This document shows positions 1 through 9,509 of a stretch of DNA of 50,823 nt, in pieces; position 1 is the first letter of the stretch, and each line of letters begins with the position of its first letter. This DNA comes from Pseudomonadales bacterium. GTDB lineage: Bacteria > Pseudomonadota > Gammaproteobacteria > Pseudomonadales > Azotimanducaceae. The translations under genes were made by a program, and so were the position numbers. The notes beneath the pieces were generated by a model. That model was not told the origin of the DNA, made no database searches, and saw only the letters and a list, made by a program, of their open reading frames with translations. The DNA is taken from NCBI GenBank assembly GCA_016763855.1, contig JAESSY010000046.1, positions 1 through 50,823 on the forward strand. Reading direction: 5' to 3'.

Positions 1-755
1 GATTATTTGTCGCCGTCGGTAATACCCGTTCTGCAAAAAGAGAGATGATAGAAGCCAACCTTCGCCTGGTTATTTCTATTGCAAAAAAATATACCAACCG
101 AGGCCTGCATTTCCTTGATTTGATTCAGGAAGGCAATATCGGATTGATGAAGGCAGTGGACAAATTTGAATACCGTCGCGGCTTTAAGTTTTCAACCTAT
201 GCAACTTGGTGGATAAGACAAGCCATTACGCGATCAATCTCTGATTTAGCTCGAACCATTCGTGTTCCCGTCCACATGATGGAAACCGTCAATAAGCTTA
301 ACCGTCTCAGCCGTCAGCTCGTTCAGGAATTAGGTCGCTCCCCTACCATAGAGGAGTTGGCGATTAAAATGGAACTCCCTGAAGATAAAGTTTTGAAAGC
401 CCTCGATGTTGCAAAACAGCCTATTTCTCTTGAGACGCCAGTCGGCGAGGATGATGATTCTACGATGTGGAATCTTGTCAGTGATACTTCTGCAGAATCA
501 CCAGTAGAACATGCGACGGACAAAGGTTTGAAAGAAACAACGACCAATGTACTAACTGCATTGACTGAAAGAGAAGCCAAGGTATTAAGAATGAGATTCG
601 GTATTGATATGAATACCGATCACACCCTTGAAGAAGTAGGCCGTCAGTTTTCGGTAACGCGAGAACGCATCCGACAGATTGAAGCAAAGGCCCTTCGCAA
701 GCTTCGCCATCCTGCTAGATCGGAACAATTGCGCAGTTTTATCGATCTAAGTTGA
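1..755 (+). CDS. rpoD: RNA polymerase sigma-70 factor, RpoD-like, C-terminal part (5' end outside window)
   Basis: The reading frame is open from base 3, so the 5' end lies off the window. Region 2 ([55 protein letters not shown]) and region 4.2 ([28 protein letters not shown]) match group 1 or 2 sigma factors almost word for word. The family directs RNA polymerase to -10/-35 promoters. Two departures from the usual gammaproteobacterial RpoD are visible: [10 protein letters not shown] where ADQARTIRIP is usual, and a region 3.2 finger (bases 447-488) reading [14 protein letters not shown] where RpoD has DDEDSHLGDFIEDT. It could therefore be an RpoD paralogue and not the housekeeping factor. 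The family is sure; which member is less so. Confidence 0.93.
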   Translation, partial: LFVAVGNTRSAKREMIEANLRLVISIAKKYTNRGLHFLDLIQEGNIGLMKAVDKFEYRRGFKFSTYATWWIRQAITRSISDLARTIRVPVHMMETVNKLNRLSRQLVQELGRSPTIEELAIKMELPEDKVLKALDVAKQPISLETPVGEDDDSTMWNLVSDTSAESPVEHATDKGLKETTTNVLTALTEREAKVLRMRFGIDMNTDHTLEEVGRQFSVTRERIRQIEAKALRKLRHPARSEQLRSFIDLS

Positions 756-861
756 TTTTTCCATTTGTCGCCAGAGATCCTTAGTTTCGAATCCATGCCT
801 TGGGTTTATTGCTCGAGACATGTCTGCCCTCCTTCCCCAGCTTTTTCTTTGAGCTAATGAT

Positions 862-1824
862 ATGAATTTGTTATCCATTGACACCATTCGAAACAATGCC
901 CGCTTTGTATACAGCAAGATGCCTCCGAGTCCGCAAATGGAATGGCCTTTGCTGTCAAAACGAGCGGGATGTGAGTTATGGCTTAAACATGAAAACCATA
1001 ATCCAACAGGTTCTTTTAAAGTGCGTGGTGGGTTGACGTATCTGTCTAATTTGCTCACGGAAGAACCTGAAGTTCAGGGAGTAGTTGCGGCAACTCGGGG
1101 AAATTTTGGTCAGAGTGTCGCCTATGCCGCAAGCCGGTTTGGAATTCAATCTGTCGTTGTGGTGCCTTTTGGTAACAGCACAGATAAGAACCTTTTGATG
1201 GCGGCTCTCGGAGCAGAAGTAATAGAAGCCGGTGCCGACTTTGATGAATCCATACAGTTTGCAGGCGCTTTAGCAGAGGAAAGGAAGCTTCACTTAATGC
1301 CTTCTTTCCATGATGATCTAGTGGCGGGCGTATCCACTTATGCACTTGAATTATTTGAAGCTGTCGCAAAGCTCGACCGTGTTTATGTCCCCATTGGGCT
1401 TGGCTCAGGCATATGTAGCGTGGTTAATGTGCGTAATGCGTTGAATTTAGATTGTGAAATAATAGGTGTGGTTTCAGAAAATGCAAATGCCTATCAATTG
1501 TCTTTTGAAGCCGGCAAGTTTTGTTCGACTAATTCGGCTGATACTTTTGCTGATGGTTTGGCCGTTAGGAATCCTAACGAGGAAGCCCTTGAAATTATTC
1601 TGAACAATGTGGCGGCGGTCGTCTCTGTATCGGATCGGGAAATAGCGTTAGCGATGCAGGCTATTTTTAATGACACCCACAATATTGCCGAGGGTGCTGG
1701 AGCGGCAACAACCGCGGCAGTTCTGAAAGAGAAAGAGAAAAACAAAGGACAAAAAGTGGCAGCGATCCTTACAGGAGGGAACGTCAATAGAGAAGTTTTT
1801 GTTGATGCACTATCCTTAGAGTAA
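862..1824 (+). CDS. Threonine dehydratase-like PLP enzyme (fold type II)
   Basis: This is a 320-aa pyridoxal-phosphate enzyme of the serine/threonine dehydratase family, which deaminates hydroxy amino acids to 2-oxo acids. The PLP lysine is K53 in NPTGSFKVRGG. A phosphate-binding glycine loop follows at about residue 175, reading GLGSGICS rather than the common GGGGL form, a variant I associate with catabolic members of the family. There is no C-terminal ACT domain, so it is unlikely to be the isoleucine-feedback-regulated biosynthetic IlvA. It stands alone, 106 bp after the sigma-factor gene. The substrate (threonine, serine or hydroxyaspartate) cannot be told from sequence. Confidence 0.88.
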   Translation: MNLLSIDTIRNNARFVYSKMPPSPQMEWPLLSKRAGCELWLKHENHNPTGSFKVRGGLTYLSNLLTEEPEVQGVVAATRGNFGQSVAYAASRFGIQSVVVVPFGNSTDKNLLMAALGAEVIEAGADFDESIQFAGALAEERKLHLMPSFHDDLVAGVSTYALELFEAVAKLDRVYVPIGLGSGICSVVNVRNALNLDCEIIGVVSENANAYQLSFEAGKFCSTNSADTFADGLAVRNPNEEALEIILNNVAAVVSVSDREIALAMQAIFNDTHNIAEGAGAATTAAVLKEKEKNKGQKVAAILTGGNVNREVFVDALSLE

Positions 1825-2053
1825 GCGTTTTAATAACCCTTCATCCCATTAGGCCTAAAAAGCACAACGAAAGAAAGGAACTCTTAGAAATACCAGAATA
1901 CAAGGCACCCCAAAGGGATATTCTATTTTCTCAGAGTATTATTGCTAGGTACATTAGCCTTGAAGGGCACCATGGTGTCTGGTGGAGACCATCTTATGGT
2001 GATGTCAGAGTCTCATTTTTATTTCTCCAGCAAGGCTTCAATTGCAGAAGAGG

Positions 2054-2080
2054 ATAAAAAAAGGGGCGATAAATCGCCCC
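2054..2080 (-). terminator. Rho-independent terminator of the isocitrate lyase gene
   Basis: GGGGCGA (2063-2069) and TCGCCCC (2074-2080) form a perfect 7-bp GC-rich stem with a 4-base loop. On the minus strand the stem is followed by seven T residues (AAAAAAA at 2056-2062 on plus). It lies 26 bp past the stop codon of the minus-strand isocitrate lyase gene. Confidence 0.88.
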
Positions 2081-2105
2081 GTAAATCGCTCTAAATAGAA
2101 GTTCC

Positions 2106-3707
2106 TTAGAATTGGTTCATGGTGTTGTCTTTACCGCCTGCGAGTAGGGCGTTATCACCAGAGAAATATTCTTTGTGGTCATCGCCAATGTTTGAACCAG
2201 CAAGATCCTGGTGTTTCACAGAAGCCATGTCGCGACGAATTTCTACGCGTTGAATATCTCTTACATAGGCAAGCATGCCTAGATCACCAAAGTAGCCTTC
2301 AGACAGAATATCAGTACCTAAGGCGGTTTCGTGATAAGTTGGTAAGGTAATCAGGTGGTGAAATATGCCTGCTTCTCTGGATGCATCTTTTTGAAATTCT
2401 TGCACAAGTGCATCAGCTTCTTTCGATAATTCAGTGTCATCATACTTCGCATCCATCAACCCTTTCGCATCTATTGTTGGATCAGGGTAGGCGCTAAGGT
2501 CTTTGCCTGCATTCTTCCATTCAGCATAAACTTGCTCTCTGAATGACAATGTCCAATTGAATGAAGGAGAGTTGTTGTAAACTAATTTAGCATCGGGAAC
2601 ATGTTCGCGGACTGCGTTTACCATTTCGGCAATTTGAGCAACGTTAGGTTTTTCAGTTTCGATCCAAAGTAGGTCTGCGCCATGGTTGAGGCTGGTAACA
2701 CAATCTAGTACAACACGATCGAATCCTGTGCCTTCTCTGAATGAATATAATCCATTATCGAGACGAATAGGTTTAACCAGTTTGCCGCCTTGATGAATGC
2801 TAATGTCATTTTCCTTGAGTTCATTGAGGTCATGAATTGCATTTGTCTCTAGGAAGTTATTGTATTGGCTGGCAAGGTCCCCCGCCTCTTTAGAGACAGG
2901 TATTTTTTGTGTCAAGCTTGCGCCGAGCGAATCTGTTCGCGCCACAATAATACCGTTATCTATGCCGAGTTCTAGAAAGGCATATCGAATTGCATTGATC
3001 TTGGCTAGGAAGTCTTCGTGAGGAACAGTGACCTTACCCGCTTGATGACCACATTGTTTGGCATCAGACACTTGGTTTTCAACTTGGATGGCACAAGCAC
3101 CTGCTTCAATCATCCGTTTGGCGAGCAAATAAGTTGCTTCTTCATTACCAAAGCCTGCGTCAATGTCTGCAATGATGGGAACGACGTGAGTTTGGAATCC
3201 GTCAATCCTTTGAATGACAGAGTCAACGTCGGAGCCATTGGCGCGAGCTTCATCGAGCTCTACAAAGATGTGCCTTAGTTCTCTTGCATCTGCTTGCTTA
3301 AGGAAAGAATAGATTTCATTGATCAGATTTGGAACAGTCGTTTTTTCGTGCATGCTCTGATCAGGAAGAGGGCCGAATTCAGATCGGAGTGCTGCGACCA
3401 TCCAGCCACTTAGATAAATGTAACTCTTATCCATAGTTCCCCGGTGTTTCTTAACGGATATGGCTAATTGCTGCGCCGTAAATCCATGCCAACATCCTAG
3501 AGACTGCGTGTATTTTGATGTATCACCATCGTAGTCCGCCATGTCTTTTCTCATGATATCCGCAGTATATTGTGCGATCTCAAGACCTGTTTTAAATCGA
3601 TTCTGGAAATGCATTCGTGTTGCATACTCTGAGTTGATTCCACCCCAAGTATTTTCGGCGTCTTTCAGGTTTGCGAATTGCTTGATCTGTTCTAGGTAAG
3701 CTGACAT
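2106..3707 (-). CDS. aceA: Isocitrate lyase (long form)
   Basis: A 533-aa isocitrate lyase, which splits isocitrate into glyoxylate and succinate in the glyoxylate shunt and allows growth on acetate or fatty acids. The catalytic cysteine lies in KQCGH (residues 217-221), the form seen in the long isocitrate lyases of Pseudomonas-like bacteria, where E. coli AceA has KKCGH. WGGINSEYATRMHF near the N-terminus and NNSPSFNW near the C-terminus are further family signatures. The start ATG is preceded by GCAGGAAACAACC, a good ribosome-binding site. The gene is probably monocistronic: it has its own terminator and a 167-bp upstream gap carrying a 14-bp direct repeat. No malate synthase is in the window. 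Confidence 0.97.
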   Translation of the reverse strand: MSAYLEQIKQFANLKDAENTWGGINSEYATRMHFQNRFKTGLEIAQYTADIMRKDMADYDGDTSKYTQSLGCWHGFTAQQLAISVKKHRGTMDKSYIYLSGWMVAALRSEFGPLPDQSMHEKTTVPNLINEIYSFLKQADARELRHIFVELDEARANGSDVDSVIQRIDGFQTHVVPIIADIDAGFGNEEATYLLAKRMIEAGACAIQVENQVSDAKQCGHQAGKVTVPHEDFLAKINAIRYAFLELGIDNGIIVARTDSLGASLTQKIPVSKEAGDLASQYNNFLETNAIHDLNELKENDISIHQGGKLVKPIRLDNGLYSFREGTGFDRVVLDCVTSLNHGADLLWIETEKPNVAQIAEMVNAVREHVPDAKLVYNNSPSFNWTLSFREQVYAEWKNAGKDLSAYPDPTIDAKGLMDAKYDDTELSKEADALVQEFQKDASREAGIFHHLITLPTYHETALGTDILSEGYFGDLGMLAYVRDIQRVEIRRDMASVKHQDLAGSNIGDDHKEYFSGDNALLAGGKDNTMNQF

Positions 3708-3722
3708 GGTTGTTTCCTGCTT

Positions 3723-3797
3723 GGACAGTAATTGATAGGGCGGAAATCTAACAGGCGCAGGTACTGAAAAATATGGAATATTAGGACAGTAATAGAT
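3723..3797. promoter_or_regulatory. Direct repeats in the isocitrate lyase upstream region
   Basis: GGACAGTAATTGAT (3723-3736) and GGACAGTAATAGAT (3784-3797) are direct repeats with 13 of 14 bases identical and starts 61 bp apart. They lie 16 to 90 bp upstream of the aceA start codon (minus strand), where a regulator binding site would be expected. The spacing is close to six helical turns. That they are operators is inference; no known factor is assigned. Confidence 0.4.
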
Positions 3798-3874
3798 TCC
3801 AAATTTTCATCTATTGAAATTGAGTCGACAGGCTTCATATTTCAGTTAAGTAATGCGGCGAAATAGCGCGACCT

Positions 3875-5089
3875 TTAAAGCGTAGCTTTTCCGCGTAACA
3901 TTTCATGAAATGCATTGAATACCTTCTCCATCGCAGGTTGCTTGTAAGGAAACATTTCAATGGGATCCATATCATGAACAATCATGGCATTTGCTAGTTC
4001 AAAGACAAGTAATTCTCCATCAGGTGTTTCAGCGCAATCAATCCCGAAGTAATCGAGATCGATGGTGTCGCGCAGTTTCATGAAAGCATCTTTTTGACGT
4101 TCTGCTAAGCCGGTATCAAAGAAGGTCATGGCGCGATTTTCTTCAAAGCGCTTATCTTCGTCCAGCGTCATCCCCGCATTCAAGTAATGCACTAACCAGT
4201 TCTCAGAAATGGCCATGTGGCAAAGATAAGGTGCACCGCTGATAAAAACGATGCGGTATTTCCTAAACAATCCGTCAGGGCTTCGATAGTCAGAAAAGGG
4301 CGCGATAAAAAATTGTTCATCATCATGTAGCTTTAGGTACGCCTCTATATCTTCATAGCAGCTAAGCTTCGATAAGCCTTGCCCGGCGTGGGAGCCGGCT
4401 GGACGCGTGATAATAGGAAATTTGTCTTCAATCAAATATTCCGAAAGTTGCTGTTGAAGGCTTGCCATGTCATTGAGTTGTTGCCGATCAACCAAGATAT
4501 TTTGTGGCATGTAGATCCCGGGAATTGTATCCATTAATTCACAGGCGCGATCCCTAGCAAGAAGGGGTATTTCGTCAGGGTTGTTGATATAGGGCAGATG
4601 CCATTGCTTAAGTAATGTTTCAGTCATTTTAAGCGCAACCCGGTTTTCTTCAGCTTCAGATATGGCGACGAAAACCAGATCATAATCTAGGATAAGAGGA
4701 TAGGGCAAATTAGGGGCTATGTAGAGTTCGTCTACGCAGATATCTGAAGTGCGAATCATAAATTCTACCGGTGTATTAGCCATAAAGTTACCGGGGGTCT
4801 TGATGACGAGCAGCCGAAACTGTCGACCTGTAGTACAGATAGGGTCTTGTATGCTGTAGAGCTGTTTTAACTGCAAGGCCTGCATTTGAGTTAGCAGCCC
4901 GATTTCCTGATCACCTCTAAGCAGAAGAATTGTTGAGAGATCGAGTAGTGCTTCTGCGTTACTGGCATTCGTCCGGGAGGTATTTATTAATCCTTGTGCT
5001 GTTTGGCTCAGGTCATCGCCATTAAACATTCTTTGCATTAATTCTGCCTGACCGATCATGTCAAACTCGTGACTCACTGGAAGCATCAA
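3875..5089 (-). CDS. TPR-like / ATP-grasp fold protein of unknown substrate
   Basis: A 404-aa protein. Residues 1 to about 85 look helical and TPR-like (repeated short helices, NASNAEALLDLSTILLLRG). The C-terminal half, from about residue 190, resembles an ATP-grasp ligase: FPIITRPAGSHAGQGLSKL as nucleotide-binding strand and glycine loop, FFIAPF, FRKYRIVFISG, and DYFGIDCAETPDGELLVFELANAM as the metal-binding region with E and N ligands. ATP-grasp enzymes join a carboxylate to an amine or thiol through an acyl phosphate. No peptide or metabolite substrate is suggested by neighbours: aceA lies downstream and EF-G upstream. Function unknown. Confidence 0.8.
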   Translation of the reverse strand: MMLPVSHEFDMIGQAELMQRMFNGDDLSQTAQGLINTSRTNASNAEALLDLSTILLLRGDQEIGLLTQMQALQLKQLYSIQDPICTTGRQFRLLVIKTPGNFMANTPVEFMIRTSDICVDELYIAPNLPYPLILDYDLVFVAISEAEENRVALKMTETLLKQWHLPYINNPDEIPLLARDRACELMDTIPGIYMPQNILVDRQQLNDMASLQQQLSEYLIEDKFPIITRPAGSHAGQGLSKLSCYEDIEAYLKLHDDEQFFIAPFSDYRSPDGLFRKYRIVFISGAPYLCHMAISENWLVHYLNAGMTLDEDKRFEENRAMTFFDTGLAERQKDAFMKLRDTIDLDYFGIDCAETPDGELLVFELANAMIVHDMDPIEMFPYKQPAMEKVFNAFHEMLRGKATL

Positions 5090-5287
5090 ATTCCTCTCTG
5101 GTTAAATTAGCTAGAAGTCACTAGGTAAAGCAATTCCCATGCCGCTCGCCCATACGCTGGTTTTGAACCAGAAATAGGGGACATGGAAGGCGTGAGATAA
5201 GTTTATTTTGTGGGAGAGTAAGGAAAGTGGCAATTCCTCACCGTGTAGCGGAAAGCATTGTTCTAGTAGCTGATAAAATGGAGATAT

Positions 5288-5313
5288 AAAAAAAGGCCCT
5301 GATTGTCAGGACC
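5288..5313 (-). terminator. Rho-independent terminator of the EF-G gene
   Basis: An 8-bp stem (5295-5302 with 5306-5313, one G-U pair in the minus-strand RNA) has a 3-base loop and is followed on the minus strand by seven T residues. It lies 25 bp beyond the stop codon of the EF-G gene. Confidence 0.85.
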
Positions 5314-5337
5314 CTTTCTTAAACCTAGAAACCGCAA

Positions 5338-7428
5338 CTATTTTTTCTTTGCGTTTCGTTCCAAAGTTTCCTTAATGACTTCTTCAGCGACATTTTTCGG
5401 TGCCGCTTTGTAGTGACTGAATTCCATGGAGAACTGGCCACGACCGGAAGTCATAGTACGTAAATCGCCAATATAGCCAAACATTTCTGATAATGGCGCT
5501 TCAGCTTTAATCCGCACACCTGTGGGTCCAGCTTCCTGGCCTAAAATCATACCGCGACGTCGGTTCAAATCACCAATAACATCACCAACATGACTGTCGG
5601 GTGTGAAGACATCGACTTTCATAATGGGTTCCATCAGCTGAGGTCCTGCTTTTGGCATGGATTGACGATAAGCTGCTTTCGCCGCTATCTCGTAAGCAAT
5701 TGCAGATGAGTCAACTGCGTGGAAGCCACCATCTGTCAATGTCAATTTAACGTCAAGGCATGGAAATCCAGCCATTGGGCCTTCATCAAGGCTTTTCTTG
5801 AATCCCTTTTCGACTGCAGGCCAGAACTCTCTTGGAACGTTACCGCCAGTTACCTTGGATACGAATTCAAAACCGACACCGACTTCAGAAGGTTCGAGGA
5901 TGTAGTCAATCTTAGCGAATTGACCTGAACCACCGGTTTGTTTCTTATGAGTGTAAGAATCTTCAATTCGCTTGGTGATTGATTCACGATAAGCAACCAG
6001 TGGCTTGCCGACTTCAACGTCAACATTGTGAGTACGCCTCAGGATGTCGACCTTAATATCCAAGTGAAGCTCACCCATACCCATGATTATAGTTTCGCCA
6101 GACTCTTCATCAGTCTCAACACGGAATGAAGGATCTTCCTGAACCATTTTAGAGATAGCCAAGCCCATTTTTTCTGCGGCAGATTTATCCTTAGGAGAAA
6201 TTGCGATGTAGATTACTGGATCTGGGAAGACCATGGGTTCTAGTGTTGCGGGCTGCTTAGGATCACACAATGTATGTCCTGTACGTGTGTTCTTCATACC
6301 GATTAGAGCAACAATATCACCGGCTTGAGCTGAATCGAGTTCGATACGTTCGTCGGCATGCATTTCAACAATTCGCCCAATTCGCTCATTCTTACCTGTA
6401 AAAGTATTAAGAACAGTATCACCCTTTTTTATTCGACCCGAGTAGATTCGTGTAAATGTCAAAGCGCCAAATCGGTCATCCATTATTTTGAATGCCAATG
6501 CGCGAAGTGGTTTGTCAGGATCGACAATCGCGTATTTGCCAGTTTCATTACCTTCTATGTCAACTTCAGGCTGGGGGTTAACCTCTGTTGGGCTAGGTAG
6601 ATAGTCAACAACAGCGTCTAGAATAAGCTGTACACCTTTATTTTTAAATGCAGAACCGCCGAAAGTAGGGAAGAAGTCCAGTGCGATAGTGCCTTTGCGG
6701 ATGCATTTTTTCAGATCTTCGATTGAAGGCTCTTCACCGTCCTCGAGGTACTTCATCATGATGTCTTCATCTTGCTCAACAGCAGTTTCAATTAGCGATT
6801 CTCGATATTCTGCAGTTTTGTCAATGAGGTTGGCGGGAATGTCGGTAATTTCAAAGTTCAGAGGGTCATTAGTATCGTCCCAGATGTAAGCTTTTTCGGT
6901 AACAAGATCGACCAAACCGACGAAATCATCTTCTGTACCAATCGGCAGCGTCATCACGAGGGGGTGGGCCCCAAGGACATCTTCAACCTGTGCTACGACG
7001 CGGTAAAAATCCGCACCCAACCTGTCGAGTTTGTTAATAAAGATAATGCGAGCAACCGCAGAATCATTCGCATAGCGCCAGTTAGTTTCTGATTGAGGCT
7101 CGACTCCACCTGATCCACAGAAAACACCCACGCCGCCATCCAATACCTTAAGAGAACGATAAACTTCAATTGTGAAATCAACGTGTCCTGGTGTATCAAT
7201 GATATTCATTCGGTAGTCTTTCCAGAATGCTGTTGTTGCAGCAGACTGAATTGTAATCCCACGTTCCTGTTCTTGTTCCATAAAGTCTGTGGTTGCAGCA
7301 CCGTCGTGTACTTCTCCAATTTTATGGATTTTCCCGGTGATGTTCAGAATACGTTCTGTTGTGGTTGTTTTGCCGGCATCTACGTGTGCGAAAATGCCGA
7401 TATTTCGATAACGGCTGAGGTCAGTCAT
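5338..7428 (-). CDS. fusA: Elongation factor G, stand-alone paralogue
   Basis: A 696-aa translational GTPase that drives ribosome translocation or, with RRF, subunit recycling. The GTP-binding motifs are all present: [10 protein letters not shown] (residues 14-23), [13 protein letters not shown] and NKLD. Domains II to V are full length, ending with the [13 protein letters not shown] segment. The gene is not beside rpsL, rpsG or tufA as the str-operon copy would be; it has its own terminator and its own 5' region shared with a divergent MOSC gene. Features such as NKLDR (not NKMDR), [24 protein letters not shown] and [14 protein letters not shown] suggest the second EF-G (FusA2/FusB type) found in several gammaproteobacteria. 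The paralogue assignment is an inference. Confidence 0.95.
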   Translation of the reverse strand: MTDLSRYRNIGIFAHVDAGKTTTTERILNITGKIHKIGEVHDGAATTDFMEQEQERGITIQSAATTAFWKDYRMNIIDTPGHVDFTIEVYRSLKVLDGGVGVFCGSGGVEPQSETNWRYANDSAVARIIFINKLDRLGADFYRVVAQVEDVLGAHPLVMTLPIGTEDDFVGLVDLVTEKAYIWDDTNDPLNFEITDIPANLIDKTAEYRESLIETAVEQDEDIMMKYLEDGEEPSIEDLKKCIRKGTIALDFFPTFGGSAFKNKGVQLILDAVVDYLPSPTEVNPQPEVDIEGNETGKYAIVDPDKPLRALAFKIMDDRFGALTFTRIYSGRIKKGDTVLNTFTGKNERIGRIVEMHADERIELDSAQAGDIVALIGMKNTRTGHTLCDPKQPATLEPMVFPDPVIYIAISPKDKSAAEKMGLAISKMVQEDPSFRVETDEESGETIIMGMGELHLDIKVDILRRTHNVDVEVGKPLVAYRESITKRIEDSYTHKKQTGGSGQFAKIDYILEPSEVGVGFEFVSKVTGGNVPREFWPAVEKGFKKSLDEGPMAGFPCLDVKLTLTDGGFHAVDSSAIAYEIAAKAAYRQSMPKAGPQLMEPIMKVDVFTPDSHVGDVIGDLNRRRGMILGQEAGPTGVRIKAEAPLSEMFGYIGDLRTMTSGRGQFSMEFSHYKAAPKNVAEEVIKETLERNAKKK

Positions 7429-7640
7429 GGCTATTGCTCTGTCTTCAATTCTGGTTAAGTGGAGTGTAAAAAGCGCGCCATCATATAGCTTGGACGGAAC
7501 ATAATCCAGCCCTGTGTTGCCTTCATGGGCTGGGGGTTGGATAATTACGACAAAATGGGGTGGTTTGGCCTGTTTTTTGACAGGTTTCGAACCACTAACG
7601 CCCTAAATATATCCATATAGTTCAATATGATAGAGTAAAG

Positions 7641-8294
7641 ATGCCCATGATAAAGATCTGTAGTGTCAATATAGGTAGAAAACGATCCTTTGATATGGGG
7701 AATCGGGTGTCGGAAACTGGCATATTCAAGCTTCGCCAACCTGATGCGGTCAAGGTTTCAACTCTGGGTCTGGTTGGAGATGTGATCTGCGATGCTCGAT
7801 ATCATGGAGGTCCTGATCAGGCTGTATACATCTATCGGCAGGAAGATTATCTTTGGTGGGAAAATGAACTGGGAAAAACGCTTGAATCAGGCATTTTTGG
7901 AGAAAATTTAACGATTGAAGGAATAGAAGGTGCAGGATTGTATATTGGTGACCGATTGCAATTCGACGAGTTGGTTTTGGAAATAACGGCTCCGAGGATT
8001 CCCTGCGGTTTATTTGCTCGCCGAGTGGAAGACCCCGGGTTTGTAAAAAAATTCCTTCAAGCCGGTCGCCCAGGATTCTATTGCCGCGTTATCAGTGAAG
8101 GTCAAATAGCAGAGGGCAATACCGGAATGCTTGTTCCAACGACCCTCGAAAGTATATCGACAGTAGAATTTTCGAGTGATGTTGGTCAGAAATTGAGCAT
8201 TGAAAAAATTCAGAGATATCTGGACCTTCCCATAGATATGAGATCCCGAGAAGGATTCGAAAAGAAACTCAACTCTCTGCGTTCTGGGAAATGA
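7641..8294 (+). CDS. MOSC domain protein, YiiM-like
   Basis: A 217-aa MOSC-domain protein. GLVGDVICDARYHGGPDQAVYIY and SGIFGENLTIEGI are typical of the YiiM/YuaD branch, and the conserved cysteine that binds the molybdenum cofactor is in APRIPCGLFARR (about residue 121). Family members bind sulfurated Moco and reduce N-hydroxylated bases and amines. The C-terminal 50 residues match the YiiM helical tail. A second ATG two codons downstream (7647) is an equally good start. Divergent from EF-G; not obviously in an operon with the cyclase gene that follows. Confidence 0.88.
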   Translation: MPMIKICSVNIGRKRSFDMGNRVSETGIFKLRQPDAVKVSTLGLVGDVICDARYHGGPDQAVYIYRQEDYLWWENELGKTLESGIFGENLTIEGIEGAGLYIGDRLQFDELVLEITAPRIPCGLFARRVEDPGFVKKFLQAGRPGFYCRVISEGQIAEGNTGMLVPTTLESISTVEFSSDVGQKLSIEKIQRYLDLPIDMRSREGFEKKLNSLRSGK

Positions 8295-8367
8295 GTGTTA
8301 AGCTATATCTATCAGGCTGATTTGTTATAATTTTCTACAACAATAAACCAAAATATGGATATGTAGT

Positions 8368-9381
8368 TTGAGTTGGTTTACACGTCTTCTCGCAACCGTG
8401 GGTACAAAACCACCAGAAGAACGCATTGTTTTGACACTCTGCTTGCTCAGTGCCCTTGCCTTATTCCCCTTCGCTATAGCGAGACTTGTTAGCGCTGACT
8501 TTGGCATAGCGGCTATCGACTTCCTTGGCGCCTGTGCCTCCCTTGTAATGGTCGGCTATATTATGAGAACCGGCAAGGTTAAAGGCCCTGGTTTGTGTAT
8601 GGTGTTGGTGTCTGTTAGTGGGATCGTTGTCGTCGTCAATATTCAGGGTGCCTCCGAAGCATACTTTCTATATCCCGTGATTCTCTGGACGTTTTTCCTG
8701 GTGACACCTAAACTTGCTTTGGTCATTGGTTTCGTCGCCATTGCTTTAACTGCTCCGGTGATGCTTAACCAAATGGAGGGTTTTACTTTCGCGAAATTTG
8801 TCGTGTCTATGTTGGGTTGTATCTTGTTTGCCTATACGTTTTCGACGATGCGAAACAGCCAACGTGATGAGTTGGTACAGCTTTCTACAAAAGATGGTTT
8901 GACGGGTGCGGGCAATAGAAGGGCTCTAGACGAAAAAATGCAGGAATCAATTTTGTCTCATGGTCGTCAAAGCATGAATGTTTCATTGCTACTTTTAGAT
9001 CTGGACAATTTTAAAGAAATTAACGATCAGCACGGTCATCTCATAGGAGATCAAATACTGATTAGCGTTACAGAGATTATACAAAGCAGGATTCGAGCTA
9101 CCGATGGTCTGTTTCGATATGGTGGTGACGAGTTCGTCATTCTGGCAAATGGAGCAGACCTCTCGACGGCAATAAGGCTGGCAGAAGACATCAGAGAGCG
9201 GGTTGAGAGTTTTTTCCCAACAAGCAACGATACTATTCATAATGCAAAGGTATCCCTGTCTTTGGGAATTGCTCAGTATGTCGATGGGCAAAATTCAGAG
9301 CAATGGCTAGAAATAGCTGATCAAGCGTTACTACAAGCAAAAAGAGACGGACGAAATAGAGTATTGGCTGCTGCTACCTGA
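8368..9381 (+). CDS. Membrane diguanylate cyclase (GGDEF)
   Basis: A 337-aa protein with about six hydrophobic segments in residues 18-165 and a GGDEF domain at 170-337. The active site reads GGDEF at residues 252-256, and RATD at 243-246, five residues upstream, is a canonical RxxD inhibitory c-di-GMP site. DGLTGAGNRRAL opens the domain. The enzyme should make c-di-GMP from two GTP and be product-inhibited. The sensing part is a membrane bundle with no recognisable soluble sensor domain. The gene starts with TTG (MSWFTRLLATVG); no ATG lies close downstream. Confidence 0.93.
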   Translation: MSWFTRLLATVGTKPPEERIVLTLCLLSALALFPFAIARLVSADFGIAAIDFLGACASLVMVGYIMRTGKVKGPGLCMVLVSVSGIVVVVNIQGASEAYFLYPVILWTFFLVTPKLALVIGFVAIALTAPVMLNQMEGFTFAKFVVSMLGCILFAYTFSTMRNSQRDELVQLSTKDGLTGAGNRRALDEKMQESILSHGRQSMNVSLLLLDLDNFKEINDQHGHLIGDQILISVTEIIQSRIRATDGLFRYGGDEFVILANGADLSTAIRLAEDIRERVESFFPTSNDTIHNAKVSLSLGIAQYVDGQNSEQWLEIADQALLQAKRDGRNRVLAAAT

Positions 9382-9509
9382 GGTGGTTCTTCCAGAAATG
9401 CGTCTTTGCACTAGCCTAACTTTTTATATTCCTGCTCTTAGGGTATTCTTGCCGTCCTATCCAATTCACTCATTATGGTAAATTTATAGTTCATTTACGG
9501 AATTCACCC

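Noticed and set aside
7545-7640. tRNA-like TTCGAACC near the MOSC gene
   Set aside because: No acceptor stem or anticodon arm can be folded around it.
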